DNA of 64,000 nt from Gremmenia infestans (taxonomy: Eukaryota; Ascomycota; Leotiomycetes; Helotiales; Hamatocanthoscyphaceae): the NCBI GenBank assembly GCA_032629725.1, contig JAFEVB010000014.1, positions 186,001 through 250,000 of the forward strand, in the 5' to 3' direction. The position numbers and the translations under genes are program-made. The notes below the pieces were generated by a model that saw nothing but the letters and a program-made list of their open reading frames with translations, did no database searches and was not told the origin of the DNA. Below, piece by piece: positions 1-10,423 of the stretch; positions within the stretch are counted from its first letter, which is position 1, and every line of letters begins with the position of its first letter.

Positions 1-117
1 CTGGCCCATACCCACCGCGAAACAGCGGCACCACTGTGTATTGTAGTGCTCGCAGCGGTCTTCTTCAATTCGGGAGAAGTGGGAGCAGGCGTAAGAGTTA
101 CTGTGTATGAAGCACAT
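1..117 (-). CDS. Small Cys-rich fungal protein, partial (runs off left edge)
   Basis: An open frame of 39 codons starts at an ATG at 117 and runs without a stop off the left edge. It begins MCFIHSNSYACSH and has Cys at residues 2, 11, 22, 31 and 33 and His at 13. This resembles a loosely defined group of small fungal proteins that start Met-Cys and carry a Y-x-C-x-H element; no function is known to me. The same spacing (C2, Y9, C11, C/H13, C22) recurs in the tiny ORF at 31945-32037. A zinc-binding role for the Cys/His set is inference only. The 3' part lies outside the window, so total length and introns are unknown. Confidence 0.45.
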   Translation of the reverse strand, partial: MCFIHSNSYACSHFSRIEEDRCEHYNTQWCRCFAVGMGQ

Positions 118-566
118 TCTGGGATTCGGCTCGGTTTGGTGAATGGATTGAGGGAGATTGGACGTATGTAGACGCTTGAGTGGAATCCGGAAATAGGTAA
201 ATCGTAGATCTGGAAGATGATGGGAGATATGTTGCATGAGTGACGTGAGTGGTGCTGGATGTAATGGATGGTGTTGGTGTTGGTTCAGTTGCTATAGATG
301 GCTGTTTGAGGCAAACTGAGCTTTTGAGTCTGGGTGTTGATATTCATGTAAGGTGTTTGGTAACGGGGAAAGGTAGGGAACGACTCTTTTCATTGTGTCA
401 ATTCACATCGATCTATCGATTCACTTGGTAGCAAACTGCGGGAACGTTCCATTCCGCTTCAAGACCAGATATATAAAATGTTTGAAGAAGGTAATTTAGG
501 AGATAGACTTTATTAACATTTTGAATACTAGATATTGCCTGGCGGCACAAGAAGTACAAACCTTTT
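118..566. other. Intergenic, no gene seen
   Basis: About 450 bp between the partial Cys-rich ORF (which starts at 117 and reads left) and the 3' end of the monooxygenase at 567. A 60-codon frame at 249-431 shows no recognisable motif and is probably chance. It is likely the promoter of the left ORF and the 3' UTR of the monooxygenase. Confidence 0.5.
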
Positions 567-2824
567 TTATTTGGTCATATAGTAGGACAGGTTCTCACCA
601 TTGGCCTCTCTCTGGGTGAATCCATTGCCTAGGAACCTAAAGCGATTCGGACTTCTGTAACGGATGTCGAAATCCTCTCCGCGGTCTTTTTCTAAGCATT
701 CTATGGAATTTTAGCATGCGTATAGTCAATAAAGATGCAACAGGCGGAGATTTATAATAAACTTACCTTTATAATGAAGTATACTACCAGCATACATAGC
801 CGTAACCTTGCCATCAGCCGTTCCATTTTTATACCTATCTCTTTCTTTAGTTGATTGTCAAAGAACATACCGGACGGTACTAACCAGCTTCGGCAACCGC
901 TAGCCCATACAGTAGTCTTAAGGAACTCCTGGGCATAGACATTGAATTCTGCGACAGCATCGCTCTTGACCGCAACAGAACTACCACCCATGTTAATATT
1001 ATGCATTGAGGGACAGATGTGGCACATACCTGATATCATGCGTAGCGATTTTCTGGCACCATCGCAGAATATACTCGGAAGTCCAATCGATGACCGCAAG
1101 CAGAGACCCATGCCCAACCGGACAATTAGGCCCGTTAAAGATGAAGTAGTTGGGTATACCAGCAGCGCATATGCCAAAGTAAGCCTCCGGGTTCCCCGCC
1201 CATTTCTCTGCCAATTGTGTTCCATCCCTCCCTACGAGTTTCCAGAACGGACAGAAGGAAACATCGAAGCCCGTAGCGCAGATAATAATGTCGAATTCTT
1301 CTTCCCCCTCTGCTGTCTGAATCCCCTTCTCCGTGAACCGTATAATCGGATCAAACTGGCATTTGACATTTTCGGCTCGTAGAGCCTCTAGATAGCCATC
1401 TCCTGGGGTTAGACGACGACATCCAACGTCCCATTTTGGCACCAGCTTGGATATCAGGAGCTCGTCGTGGCCCAGGCGCTCTGACATGAGTTGTTTGAAC
1501 CCCTCATATGCCCCTGCTTGTGCCTGGGAGTTGTGAATGAACACAGGAAAATTCTTGTTGAAACTGCAGGTTTGTTAGTTGTGCTTTTTTGTATATAGTT
1601 AGACATAATTCCTACTCATGCTCTATCTCTTTGCGATATTTAGTCAATTCCTCTGGATGCTCTCGAAATCTCTGCTTTTGCTCTTCGGTGAACTTGAAGT
1701 TTTTCCCCTCTGGTGCAAAGGTCTCGTTGAGGTTCGAGCAGATCCATGTAGGCGTTCGAATGTATGTAGTTAAATGGGCCGCAGTCTTTTGCATTTTTGG
1801 TAGAATCTGAATAGCGGACGATCCGTTTCCAATGACAGCAACTCGTTTCCCTTCCCAGTCTAGAGACTGGTCCCTTCAATTGCGAAGTTAGAAAATGGTG
1901 GAACAGATATTGAAGTATGTCTTACCAGGCTGCACTGTGTACAAGTTTGCCCTTGTACGAATCCAATCCTTCAATATTGGGCCACTTCCACTTGCTATAT
2001 GAGTTAGATTATTTATCATGTCAAGTCAGGACGCTTAGTTTGCTTACTTCAGAATACCAGAGCCATTTACTAGGATATCTGCCTCGTCCCGTATGATTTG
2101 TCCATTGCGCTCGACTTTGACATGCCACTTCGACGTGGAATCATCCCAAATAGACTCAATGACTCTCGAGTTAAACTTTATGTGCTCATCTAAATGGTAC
2201 TTTGTCGTTGTCTTTCTGATATAGGCCCAAATATCTGGACCCGTAGCGTAGAAGCTGTCGAAGTCTGGGTTCGGCTCCCAAGGAAAGACGTAAACATCTG
2301 ATTTCTTTTTAGTTTTCACTCCCAATATACCACTGGGTATTACATACGCGCTGGTACATCACTTAATCCGAAATTAGTCTTTCATCTTCATAATAGCATG
2401 CGACAAACGTACCATCCTAAACCTGGATATCTGTTCTCCAGCCAAGTGCCCCCGACATCCTGGTTTTTCTCGTAGATAGTGAGATCTACGAAACTGGACA
2501 TTTTGAGCTTGTGGGTGTGCGAATATGCGAGCATGAGGCCCGAGTAGCCTGCTCCAACACATATCACCTTGAGTCTTCTTGGTGTGAAGATCGGTTGCTC
2601 CAAAAGTGGCACATCCTAGTTATTTCCAATCAATATTCTTCAATCAAAAGGGCTTGATTAAACTCTCTGAGTTCGGACTGAAAAGAGTTGTTGAAGGTGA
2701 CACATACGGTGCATCCGGACTTTTTCGAAGGTAATGTCACGGGATGGGCTACTACTGCTTCTTCTGGCAGATGTCCATTAAACAACCCATTGTCATGTTG
2801 AACAGACGGCGCTAATACAGACAT
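567..2824 (-). CDS. FAD/NADPH monooxygenase, Baeyer-Villiger type
   Basis: Class B flavoprotein monooxygenase of the family that inserts oxygen into ketones or aldehydes (Baeyer-Villiger) using FAD and NADPH. The N-terminal Rossmann motif is GAGYSG, followed by GGTWLENRYPG. The NADPH-binding Rossmann motif is GNGSSA. Just before it lies YKGKLVHSAAWD, matching the type I BVMO fingerprint FxGxxxHxxxW(P/D) except Tyr for Phe. The conserved D-V-P-A-H-x-Y stretch is rebuilt only by splicing through a 14-nt exon at 2348-2361. Exons inferred at the 5' end are 2708-2824, 2413-2615, 2348-2361, 2048-2297 and 1926-1994, followed by four or five more. The last exon encodes a C-terminus ending SYYMTK with stop at 567-569. 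ATG at 2824 is the first Met in frame with the spliced product. It shares a 470-bp divergent promoter with the VOC gene. No break is seen. Substrate unknown. Confidence 0.85.
2348..2361 (-). other. 14-nt micro-exon of the monooxygenase
   Basis: Between a GTACGT donor at 2412 and a GTATGT donor at 2347 lies a 14-nt exon coding the core of Cys-Asp-Val-Pro-Ala-His. Its splicing joins YPGLG to VYVFPWEPNPDF and restores the family-conserved C-D-V-P-A-H-x-Y. Without it the frame breaks. Confidence 0.75.
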
Positions 2825-3293
2825 AGTGAGGTTGAATACTAGAAGATTGAAGTGGGATCTTTGTGTTTTCACACAGAATAAAGTTTCGATTTTAAGAATA
2901 GTACGAGTACAACAAGAGCATGAAACCGACGACAGATATGGCCGCGGGCCTTCTTCCAAATAATGTGTGCACTTCTCCGATCCCCCAATACTAATTGTCA
3001 TAGACTCGGGCCTAGGTTCCATGTTGATCTACCAAAAATATGATCATTGAAAGTGCGGCGCGGAGATGTTATTATGCCGTCACTCGCTCCATCGGCAACG
3101 GACTTGGCGGGATTATTTTGTTTTCCGGGCCACTTATCCCGATTGAAAATATAGACCATTGCAGGTATCTATTAGACTTCATGATGAATAACTTTACGTT
3201 GCAGACTATTAATTTTCTTACCGTACATTTTCCGATCAGACATTCCATATCATAGAATACTCTAATTCCGCTTGCAAACATTTCTACTTGAAC
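2825..3293. promoter_or_regulatory. Divergent promoter, monooxygenase / VOC protein
   Basis: A 469-bp region between two genes transcribed away from each other. It contains CTCCG at 2975-2979 and CGGAG at 3061-3065, a pentamer also present in the other shared promoters of this cluster. Open frames across it (for example 3040-3255) are not supported by any motif. Confidence 0.55.
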
Positions 3294-3875
3294 ATGGGAG
3301 CCCAAAGCAACCCTGATGCCGGCGTCATCAGCCCCTCTAGCTTGGCTCATGTCGTGCTTCGAACAAACAACTTCCGACGCATGGTAGATTTCTATGTGAA
3401 ATTTCTAGGTGGGAAAATAGCATACGAAAATGAATACCTCGCCTTCCTCACCTACGATCACGAACATCACCGTATCGCCATCCTTGACGTTCCAAACACC
3501 AACAAGAAAGATAAGGAGTCGTGTGGATTGGAGCACATCGCCTTTTCTTTCGATACGTTAGAAGACCTAGTGCTGTCTTACCAGCAGCGTAAGAAGTTGG
3601 GAATGGTTCCGGTCTGGTGTGTCAATCATGGGCCGACAACCAGCATGTACTATGAGGATCCAGATGGCAATCAACTCGAGACGCAGGTGGACAATTTTGA
3701 TACGGTGGAAGAGACAGATCGATTCATGAGATCCAAGGGTTTCAGCGAAAATCCAATTGGGGTCGATTACGCACCGGAGGACTTGGTCAAAAGACTGGAG
3801 GCGAAGGAAGATCATAGGTCCATCAAACAGAGACCTAACAGTGGTCCCAGAAGCCAAGATGGTATTCCATCCTAA
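3294..3875 (+). CDS. VOC superfamily (glyoxalase/extradiol dioxygenase-like) protein
   Basis: Single-exon 193-residue protein of the vicinal-oxygen-chelate fold (glyoxalase I, bleomycin resistance, type I extradiol dioxygenases). Two beta-alpha-beta-beta-beta halves are visible. The presumed metal ligands are His about residue 19 (SLAHVVLR), His about residue 81 (LEHIAFSF) and Glu about residue 129 (QLETQVD), with the typical YYEDPDGNQLE signature just before the last. I chose the ATG at 3294; the frame opens slightly upstream but only with TTG. Fungal relatives are often named after biphenyl-2,3-diol 1,2-dioxygenase, but activity cannot be told from sequence. Beside two aromatic hydroxylases and a fumarylacetoacetase-like protein, a ring-cleaving role is an attractive inference; a lyase or isomerase role is equally possible. 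Confidence 0.85.
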   Translation: MGAQSNPDAGVISPSSLAHVVLRTNNFRRMVDFYVKFLGGKIAYENEYLAFLTYDHEHHRIAILDVPNTNKKDKESCGLEHIAFSFDTLEDLVLSYQQRKKLGMVPVWCVNHGPTTSMYYEDPDGNQLETQVDNFDTVEETDRFMRSKGFSENPIGVDYAPEDLVKRLEAKEDHRSIKQRPNSGPRSQDGIPS

Positions 3876-4381
3876 GTCGTACTTCTGTTGCCGTTAGTAC
3901 CCTCCTGGAGCACCCTTTGTGGGGAGGTTTGAGATGAGGCTAGGATTGGAAATTTCAATAAATCAAAGCTGATAGCACCAATCAAGACAATTCGAGGAAT
4001 GTTAGAACGAAATAATTATTTTGCTAAAAATGTATTCCGTCTGACTGTAACATTGTTTTGAAGTGATCTGACACTAAAGGTGAAATGGTTATCGCGTTTC
4101 TCAACTGCAATTTTGTGATTTTAATAAATATAGGAAAGGAAGATTATGATCAGAGTTATCTTAGATGTCAGCTTTGATGATCTGCTTTCTGAAACTATCC
4201 GAAACTATGAGCTCTGCAAGCAATTTGGCATTGGCTCCAGACATTGAAATTGGTTTCCGGTAAGAGATTGTCACTCATGCGGTTGAAGAGAAAGTGCGGT
4301 TACCATAAAGACGTAGTATCTGACTGGAGATGCGAATTAATATATCTTCACTAAGATAAATAAGATTGTGTTACAGAAAGT
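3876..4381. other. Convergent 3' intergenic region
   Basis: About 500 AT-rich bp between the converging VOC and FAD-hydroxylase genes, presumably 3' UTRs and polyadenylation signals. No gene seen. Confidence 0.5.
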
Positions 4382-6349
4382 TCAAGCTTTCACGCCGCTT
4401 GCAAGGCCGCCTGCAATGCCGTTCGCAACGCCATTTGTACCACCGTTGATACACCCATTTATTTCCACGCCTTTCTTGTGTAGAAGCCTATCAACGGCTT
4501 CTACCAATTCTTGACCTTCCCTCTCAGACGGGCCAAGAGATCGCCAAGCTACAAAGTTGTCTGGACGTACCAAAATCGCTCCGCCGTCTCGAATATCCTT
4601 ATGTTTTGCCCAATTGTCGTCTCGGCCTATATATTGGCTGTTCTGACCAATCCGAGCAGTGTTAATTGTCAAACTATGTTTTTCCATTATTTTCGATACT
4701 GCAGAGATCCAGTCGCTGCCTCGATTGTCTGTAATGAGCACCATAGCCCCTTGTTTTCCAACAAGATCGTGCGTGGAGATAATCTCTCCATTCTCATCAT
4801 CCAACCAGGCATGAGGAAGCCTTTGGCTAGGTCGAGTGCATGGATTATATATCTGTCCCAAAGGATCCTGCTCCGGAAATGGTGTTCCATCACTGAGGTG
4901 AAAGCCATGCTCATATCGGAAGCCCAACTCGAGGTCGTGTGCAGAAAACTCAATGCACTGAGAATCTGTGATCCTCCTAGTCTGAGCCAGAAAACTTCTA
5001 CCCGATTCAGAGTCTTCGAACAATGCTTTGAACTTCTCTTTATTTCCTTTCTTGTCGCCTTTGATAAGTCCAATGGAAGCATTGATAACTGATGTGTTGA
5101 GGAAAGTAAATAAACCCCAATCGCAGTTCCGCTTTCCCACTGCACGTCGTTCGCTGTCATAGCTATCAAGAATGGATGTATCTACTTTGCCTCTCAGAGC
5201 CCAGTGAAGCTTCCATGATAAGTTGTTGGCATCCTCGATAGCAGTATTGAGTCCCAAGCCAGTGGTCGGCGGGTGACGGTGGGCGGCATCGCCTGCTATG
5301 AAAATTCGTCCTTCACAAAACTTGTTTGCCAGGACTCGCTCAATGATCCAATGGTTGATAGTGTGCACCTTTAACTCCAGGTTTGGGATTTTCATCAGCT
5401 CTCTGATGCGAGTCACCAGCTTGGTTTCATCGTGACGCTCCTCGTCGTTCATATCAAAACCAAGGTGACAGACCCACTCTTGCGACTTTCTGCCCCAAGT
5501 AGGACCCATTGGCACGACTGCACCGCTTTCAAGTACCGTACCACCATCTCCATTGATAAAGTGACAGGCAAACCACCTGTCATCCCAATACTGGGATAGA
5601 TCTGCTGAGAAGTGTGTCGATACCATATCTGCCACACCTAGAAAGCAGTCAGTCAATGGATAGGATTGTAGCTTCTGCGTGCCTTACCAGTTACGCCATT
5701 CATCACAACTCCAATCTTGGGACCAATAGTCTTGCCTCCGTCAGCAGCGACAAGATATTTTGCTTGATATTTATGTTCTTTGCCGTCGGAATCCTGAACA
5801 GTCACAAGTACAGAGTCACCATCGTCACTGAAATCTACAACTGTAGTCCCGAAGAGAATTCTTCCTGGATTTCTCTTCTCTGCGAGCCTCAGAAGAATGG
5901 GTTCCAGCCGGATCTGAGGTATATTATTGGATCGCAAAGGAGCATCTCGACTACAAGTCCTAACTTAGCCAATATTCACAAATACGAACTTTGGGAACTG
6001 ACAAATAAGTCTGTGACATTGCAGATCCATCGTCTCCGCCGAAGGAATTAATGGAGTGGATGAGCTTCTGGTCTAAAGGACCGTCACCTCCCAATGAGGT
6101 TCTCCAAATGGCCTGACTGAAATTTCGAGATGGAGCACCCTTTTCAATTATTTCATCCACCATTTGGTGCTGTCGGAGAGCCTCCATTGACCGTTGATTG
6201 AGATAATGAGCTTTTGGCAACTTCGAAGTTCCTGGGCGGCGTTCGAATACGAAGTGATCAATTCCGTAGTCAGAAAGGAAAGACGACAGTGTCAGTCCAC
6301 ATCCACCACCCCCCACAACAATCACCTCAGTTTGAATGATGTCTAACAT
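4382..6349 (-). CDS. FAD-dependent aromatic hydroxylase, PheA/TfdB family (copy 1)
   Basis: Class A flavin monooxygenase, about 620 residues, of the phenol hydroxylase / 2,4-dichlorophenol 6-monooxygenase / MhpA family, which hydroxylates phenolic rings using FAD and NAD(P)H. Visible motifs are the N-terminal FAD site VGGGGCGLTLS, the DG motif in LVAADGGKT, and the second FAD motif IFIAGDAAHRHPPTTGLGLNT. The C-terminal thioredoxin-like domain is closed by LVRPDNFVAWRS. Exons: about 6349-5985, about 5937-5695 and 5656-4382. ATG at 6349 lies directly before the FAD site. The C-terminus is an odd Gly/Asn/Ala-rich tail with NG-rich imperfect repeats (about 25 residues) not expected in the family. 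It lies tail-to-tail with the VOC gene. A diverged second copy sits at 21714-23860. Substrate unknown. Confidence 0.9.
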
Positions 6350-6849
6350 ATTGGATAGTTTAGAAATAAAGAGTGTATAGGTATCTTGTTCGCCGTTGGA
6401 ACGAAATCAAAATCCGGGTAAATGAAAAGGCACTAGTATGTACACACTCGTCTATGCGGTCTTTATATTCATTGCCTTTTATGTAATGCTACCTATTTAC
6501 CGATGACCCCGCACTACTGCCAATTTATTCCAACCGCTCTGGCTGTATGTCCGAGACACGGTGGCCGGAGAACATCACAACGGCCGCCGAATGTGGGGGC
6601 ACTTCGTCATCAAACTTTTCCCTTTCATATATGGAGATGTCAGAAGCCCGGCATACTACGACAAATCACATTGCATGGAACATTGGTCAAGTCCGGAATT
6701 AAGTACAGCACATTCTCTACCGTGCCGCTTAATTGGTTTGCGGTAAAATCGAAACAATCCTTCTTGCCATATCTACTCCATTTAATTCAGACGAAGCAGG
6801 GACCTCGAACACAGGGGCTTTCAAAGCTTGTACAAGACCTTTTGCGTTA
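6350..6849. promoter_or_regulatory. Promoter region of hydroxylase copy 1
   Basis: 500 bp between the 5' end of the hydroxylase and the 3' end of the Zn2Cys6 regulator, both on the minus strand. A frame at 6503-6853 on the plus strand has no recognisable domain and I treat it as chance. Confidence 0.45.
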
Positions 6850-9332
6850 TTAGTTTCTTGCTGTGGTGTTCCAGTTTAGGATGATTTGGAGTGACATACG
6901 GAGCATCAGAGAACCCATGTTCCAGTACTTTGCAAAATTAACAATGGCAAGCTCTAGAATAGCTTGTTCCATTCTCATCCTCTCACTCTGAGTCTCGTCG
7001 CCTTTTCTAAAATGCATTGCGGTAGGGCCGATCAGTGAAGTAACGATGAATGGTGATGCGAGTGGCATATACTGTGGAGACCATGCTTTGATGCATCTAC
7101 AAACATCGACAGTATACCGCCGGCAATTTAGCCTACGAGACTCAGATTCTTCATCAGTCAAACCCTTAGGGCTTGGGGTTCCTTCCAGCGAAAAAGAGCA
7201 CCTGCGCATAGGATTGCTATTGGGGTTTTTCTCGTCCACGAGAGCGGTAATAATATGCGCACTGTTTGTTTTAATATGAGTTGGAGTAAGTGGAGGGAGA
7301 TGCTAACCTTTGCAAAAGAATGTTCGTGAGCATGATCCAGTTACTCTTCGCAAAATTGTCTTCATCGAAGACTATAGATCCTGAGTTAAGATGAAAATGC
7401 TGAGGAAGTATCAATGCAAAACAGCTGAGTGCGTACTCCATAGCATCCTTTGCCTTCGTTGAAACCATACGGCGTCGCCACAATGAATGTGCGTGCAGTA
7501 AAAGTGCATTTGCGACTAAAAACCATGCCCGTTCATCTTGATTTGGGGAGCCCTGTAAGCATTTCCACGCTGAGGCTAGATCTGAGCCTATGAATACAGA
7601 TGTTATTGGTGTCTTGGAAAACCAATTCACATCTGGCGCGGGGAGCAGCACATGCATCTGAGTTTGGTCGATGGCATACGGTCGGCCGGAGAGAGTGGAA
7701 GAATATGCATCCAGCTCCCAAACAGACCACCAAATCCGTCGGAGTTGTTCACGGCGTTGCCAATCTTCAACACTTGACCATTGGTTTGCATTGCCGCGCG
7801 ATTCGTCCATGACATCCTCATCTGTCATGTCGAGGCCGAAATCATAGGCCAGCCTGATGCAAATCCCCGTCAGATTCCACCCGAATGAGGAAGGACCATA
7901 GGTGAGTTGATAGAAGCTCAGCAGAATACACCCCTGTAGATGGATAAGACTAGACGCGAAGTGTTCATTATCACGCACGGAGGCTTCATATAGTGATCTT
8001 GCTTGCTTCGCGAAGCCATGGCCCTTTTCACTGGCAGAGACCCCCGCAAAGGCCGAATGGTCCGAGAATCGAGAAGACAACGATGCCATGTTGTTCAAGA
8101 GGAATGAAGTCTCAAAGGAAAGCTTCTGAAAGCGGGTTTCTCCTTCTTCACGCCTTGGCATGTGCTGAGACATAAATTCATGTCGACTGAATAGCGGTAA
8201 AAATCCATGAACCTTGCTGAAAAAAAGATCAATTCTAGAGGCTATCAGTATTCATCGTTTGCATGTAAATTGCTAGTTCTTACAGGTTCTCTATTAGAGT
8301 TGGTGCGCCTGACACAGAATAATGATTGTCATTCAGATTGTCATGTAATTGTAGATTGAGCTCCGCGTCCGGTATGTTTTGTATCGATTGAGGGATATAT
8401 AGCTGAGGTATTGTCTCTCTAAGGAGAACATCATGCGTATGATTTGTCTGTAGCTCTGCACCGAACGAATCCACATCGCGACTGCCATTAATTGCTGTCA
8501 GATCAGCCGTTTCATTCATGTTTGTTCCATCCGTGAATATCGCTGTTTCAATGCCATTAAAGATCTCCCACGCAGAATGTTGCTCCTGTGAAAACTCTTG
8601 ATGGGAGGCAAATAGTGGGTCTTGATCATAAATATCGTTATAAGGAGACCCCAGCGTCGTTGGTTCTTGGTTTTCCTGCAAATTGTCGGGCTCGGGTACT
8701 AAGCTTGCTTCCTGTAGTGATTGTTCGGAGGCTTCACTATGGCAGGGTGATTCAGAAGACCAACTTCTATTTATCTCATTCGAAGAGCCTCTGCGAGCCA
8801 CGAATTGCATCAGACGATCTGTATCAATATTTATTAAGAAGTGTTCACAAAGCTTCCAGAATTTTGACTTTTACCTAGTTTCTCGTCTAACGCCTTGACT
8901 GCATACCTGGAGCTTCTCTTCTCACTCCCCGGGGGTCGAGATGCATGACGCTTTCGCTTCGTGGGATATACACAATCCCTATTTCTGCGTTGGCACAAGG
9001 AGCATTTGGGTCGAATCATATCGCCTATTTACACCAGAAAATCAGCAAATTGCAAGCTTGATGTATTGGAATCCATATTCTGTGAGCAAGTAAAAAGGGA
9101 ATCAGGAAAGAGGGTCATACACTTCGTCTTCTTCCTAACACGAAAAGCAAAAGTTAGCTGCCGTGATATATCCATCACCCAAACGACTGGCGCACCTTTT
9201 ACATTCGTGGCAAGCTCGGCTGGGAGCACCAATTGGTGGTTTTTCTCTTTTCTCTTCCATCTGCGACAAAGCCGATGGCGAGGTAGTGTCTTGGTTTATA
9301 CTGGCTAGTGGAACTTCGCTTTGATGATCCAT
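6850..9332 (-). CDS. Zn2Cys6 transcription factor with fungal-specific TF domain
   Basis: Likely pathway-specific regulator. The N-terminal zinc cluster is assembled over three exons: RACHECKR, then KKTKC, then DMIRPKCSLCQRRNRDC, giving the C-x2-C-x6-C-x6-C-x2-C-x6-C arrangement typical of Gal4-type DNA-binding domains. A basic linker (KRKRHASRPPGSEKRSSR) follows. A Ser/Gln/Asp-rich stretch comes next (about 8810-8280). The middle homology region (8173-7271) includes FGWNLTGICIRLAYDFGL and RRIWWSVWELDAYSSTLSGRP, typical of the fungal_trans domain. The last exon ends at 6850. ATG at 9332 opens the only frame leading into the zinc cluster. About six exons; no frameshift seen. It faces the NRPS-like gene across a 1.1-kb divergent promoter, which suggests it controls that gene; this is inference. 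Confidence 0.9.
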
Positions 9333-10423
9333 ACTTGCTGTTGAGAGCGTGTTATCTTATATTAAGTCGTTGAAAAGCTTTTGAAATCATCTTGAGAAAG
9401 GGAGGAGAGCAGCAGAAGATCAGGGCAGAAGCAGAGCTGGCCCGTCCCCGAAACAGCTTGTGACTACTTACTTACCTCTAAGCTTTTGTGGTGTAGGAAG
9501 CTAATCCAACAAGCTAGCAGACGGGACAGAACCTGGGGTGGCTGGGGAAATTGTGGGTCACCATCAACCCCGCACTGATCCCACATCCCCTATAAGCCAA
9601 ACCCCACAAAATCCCACAGAGTCCCACAGCTAGAGTGGAGGCTACCGATTTTCCCACATTTTAGCGTCTTGATCCCACCACCACTCAATAATGTACGTGC
9701 AACACAATAGTCTCATATGATATCAGACATATGCGCTGCGTTATCTTTTCTACCGCGTAGCAGGATACGTGGCCAGGAACCTAGGCATCTGGCCATCATA
9801 AATTCGTGTAATTTTAGTGAGGTTCATGCGCTTCGAGCAAACTTCTTTAATTTTCAATTATGATATAATCGATTTCATTTATAATGATTCTGCCAGTACA
9901 CGTTCTTCTTGCTTTGTTTGTTATAGGTGTTGTTGATTTTAATACCCAGTTGGCTCACGTATGCTAAGTGTTATAGTAAATATCCTCTTAAGTGGCGAAT
10001 CACTCATACTAGTTGCGTTTGACTTCTCGACCCCTCGGGATATGCTTCCTCTTCTTACTCACCAAGTTCCCATTTAATATGGTGGTACGACTTCTTAATG
10101 GTGAATTCACGGGACATTGATAAACTCGGCTTTGATTTCGACTGCCCCCCGCGGGAGGGAGCATGCGGGGTGGGCAATTTTAAGGCTTTAATATTCCGGG
10201 GTTTAGAATCTTAGGCTCTTGATACTCCGGGTCGGTGTTTACTGAACTCTGAATTGCCGTTAACCCATTTGGGGAGAGCGTCGTCTTAACTATAAACAAA
10301 CACTTCTGTACGTGTGGCTCAATGGATAGATTGCCAAATTTTGAAAATAATCCTTGATCCTCTTTGACAAGCCCCAATGAAATTGGATTTCTATTTTCCA
10401 CTCTCGCCTTTACATTATAGAAC
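9333..10423. promoter_or_regulatory. Divergent promoter, Zn2Cys6 regulator / NRPS-like reductase
   Basis: A 1.09-kb shared promoter in the middle of the cluster. It has several CCCACA words at 9560-9670, including a 15-mer at 9580-9594 that recurs at 28210-28224 upstream of the C2H2 regulator. It also has a CTCCGGGTCGG element at 10225-10235 and a palindrome-rich CCCCCCGCGGGAGGG at about 10145. The 9700-10130 part is AT-rich. The frame at 10180-10425 on the minus strand is unsupported. Confidence 0.55.

Noticed and set aside
752..1382. Overlapping open frames on both strands
   Set aside because: The minus-strand ones are pieces of monooxygenase exons read through introns; the plus-strand one is antisense to a conserved exon.
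2630..3022. 130-codon minus-strand frame as a separate gene
   Set aside because: Only its part from the ATG at 2824 to 2708 is used, as exon 1 of the monooxygenase; the rest is promoter and intron.
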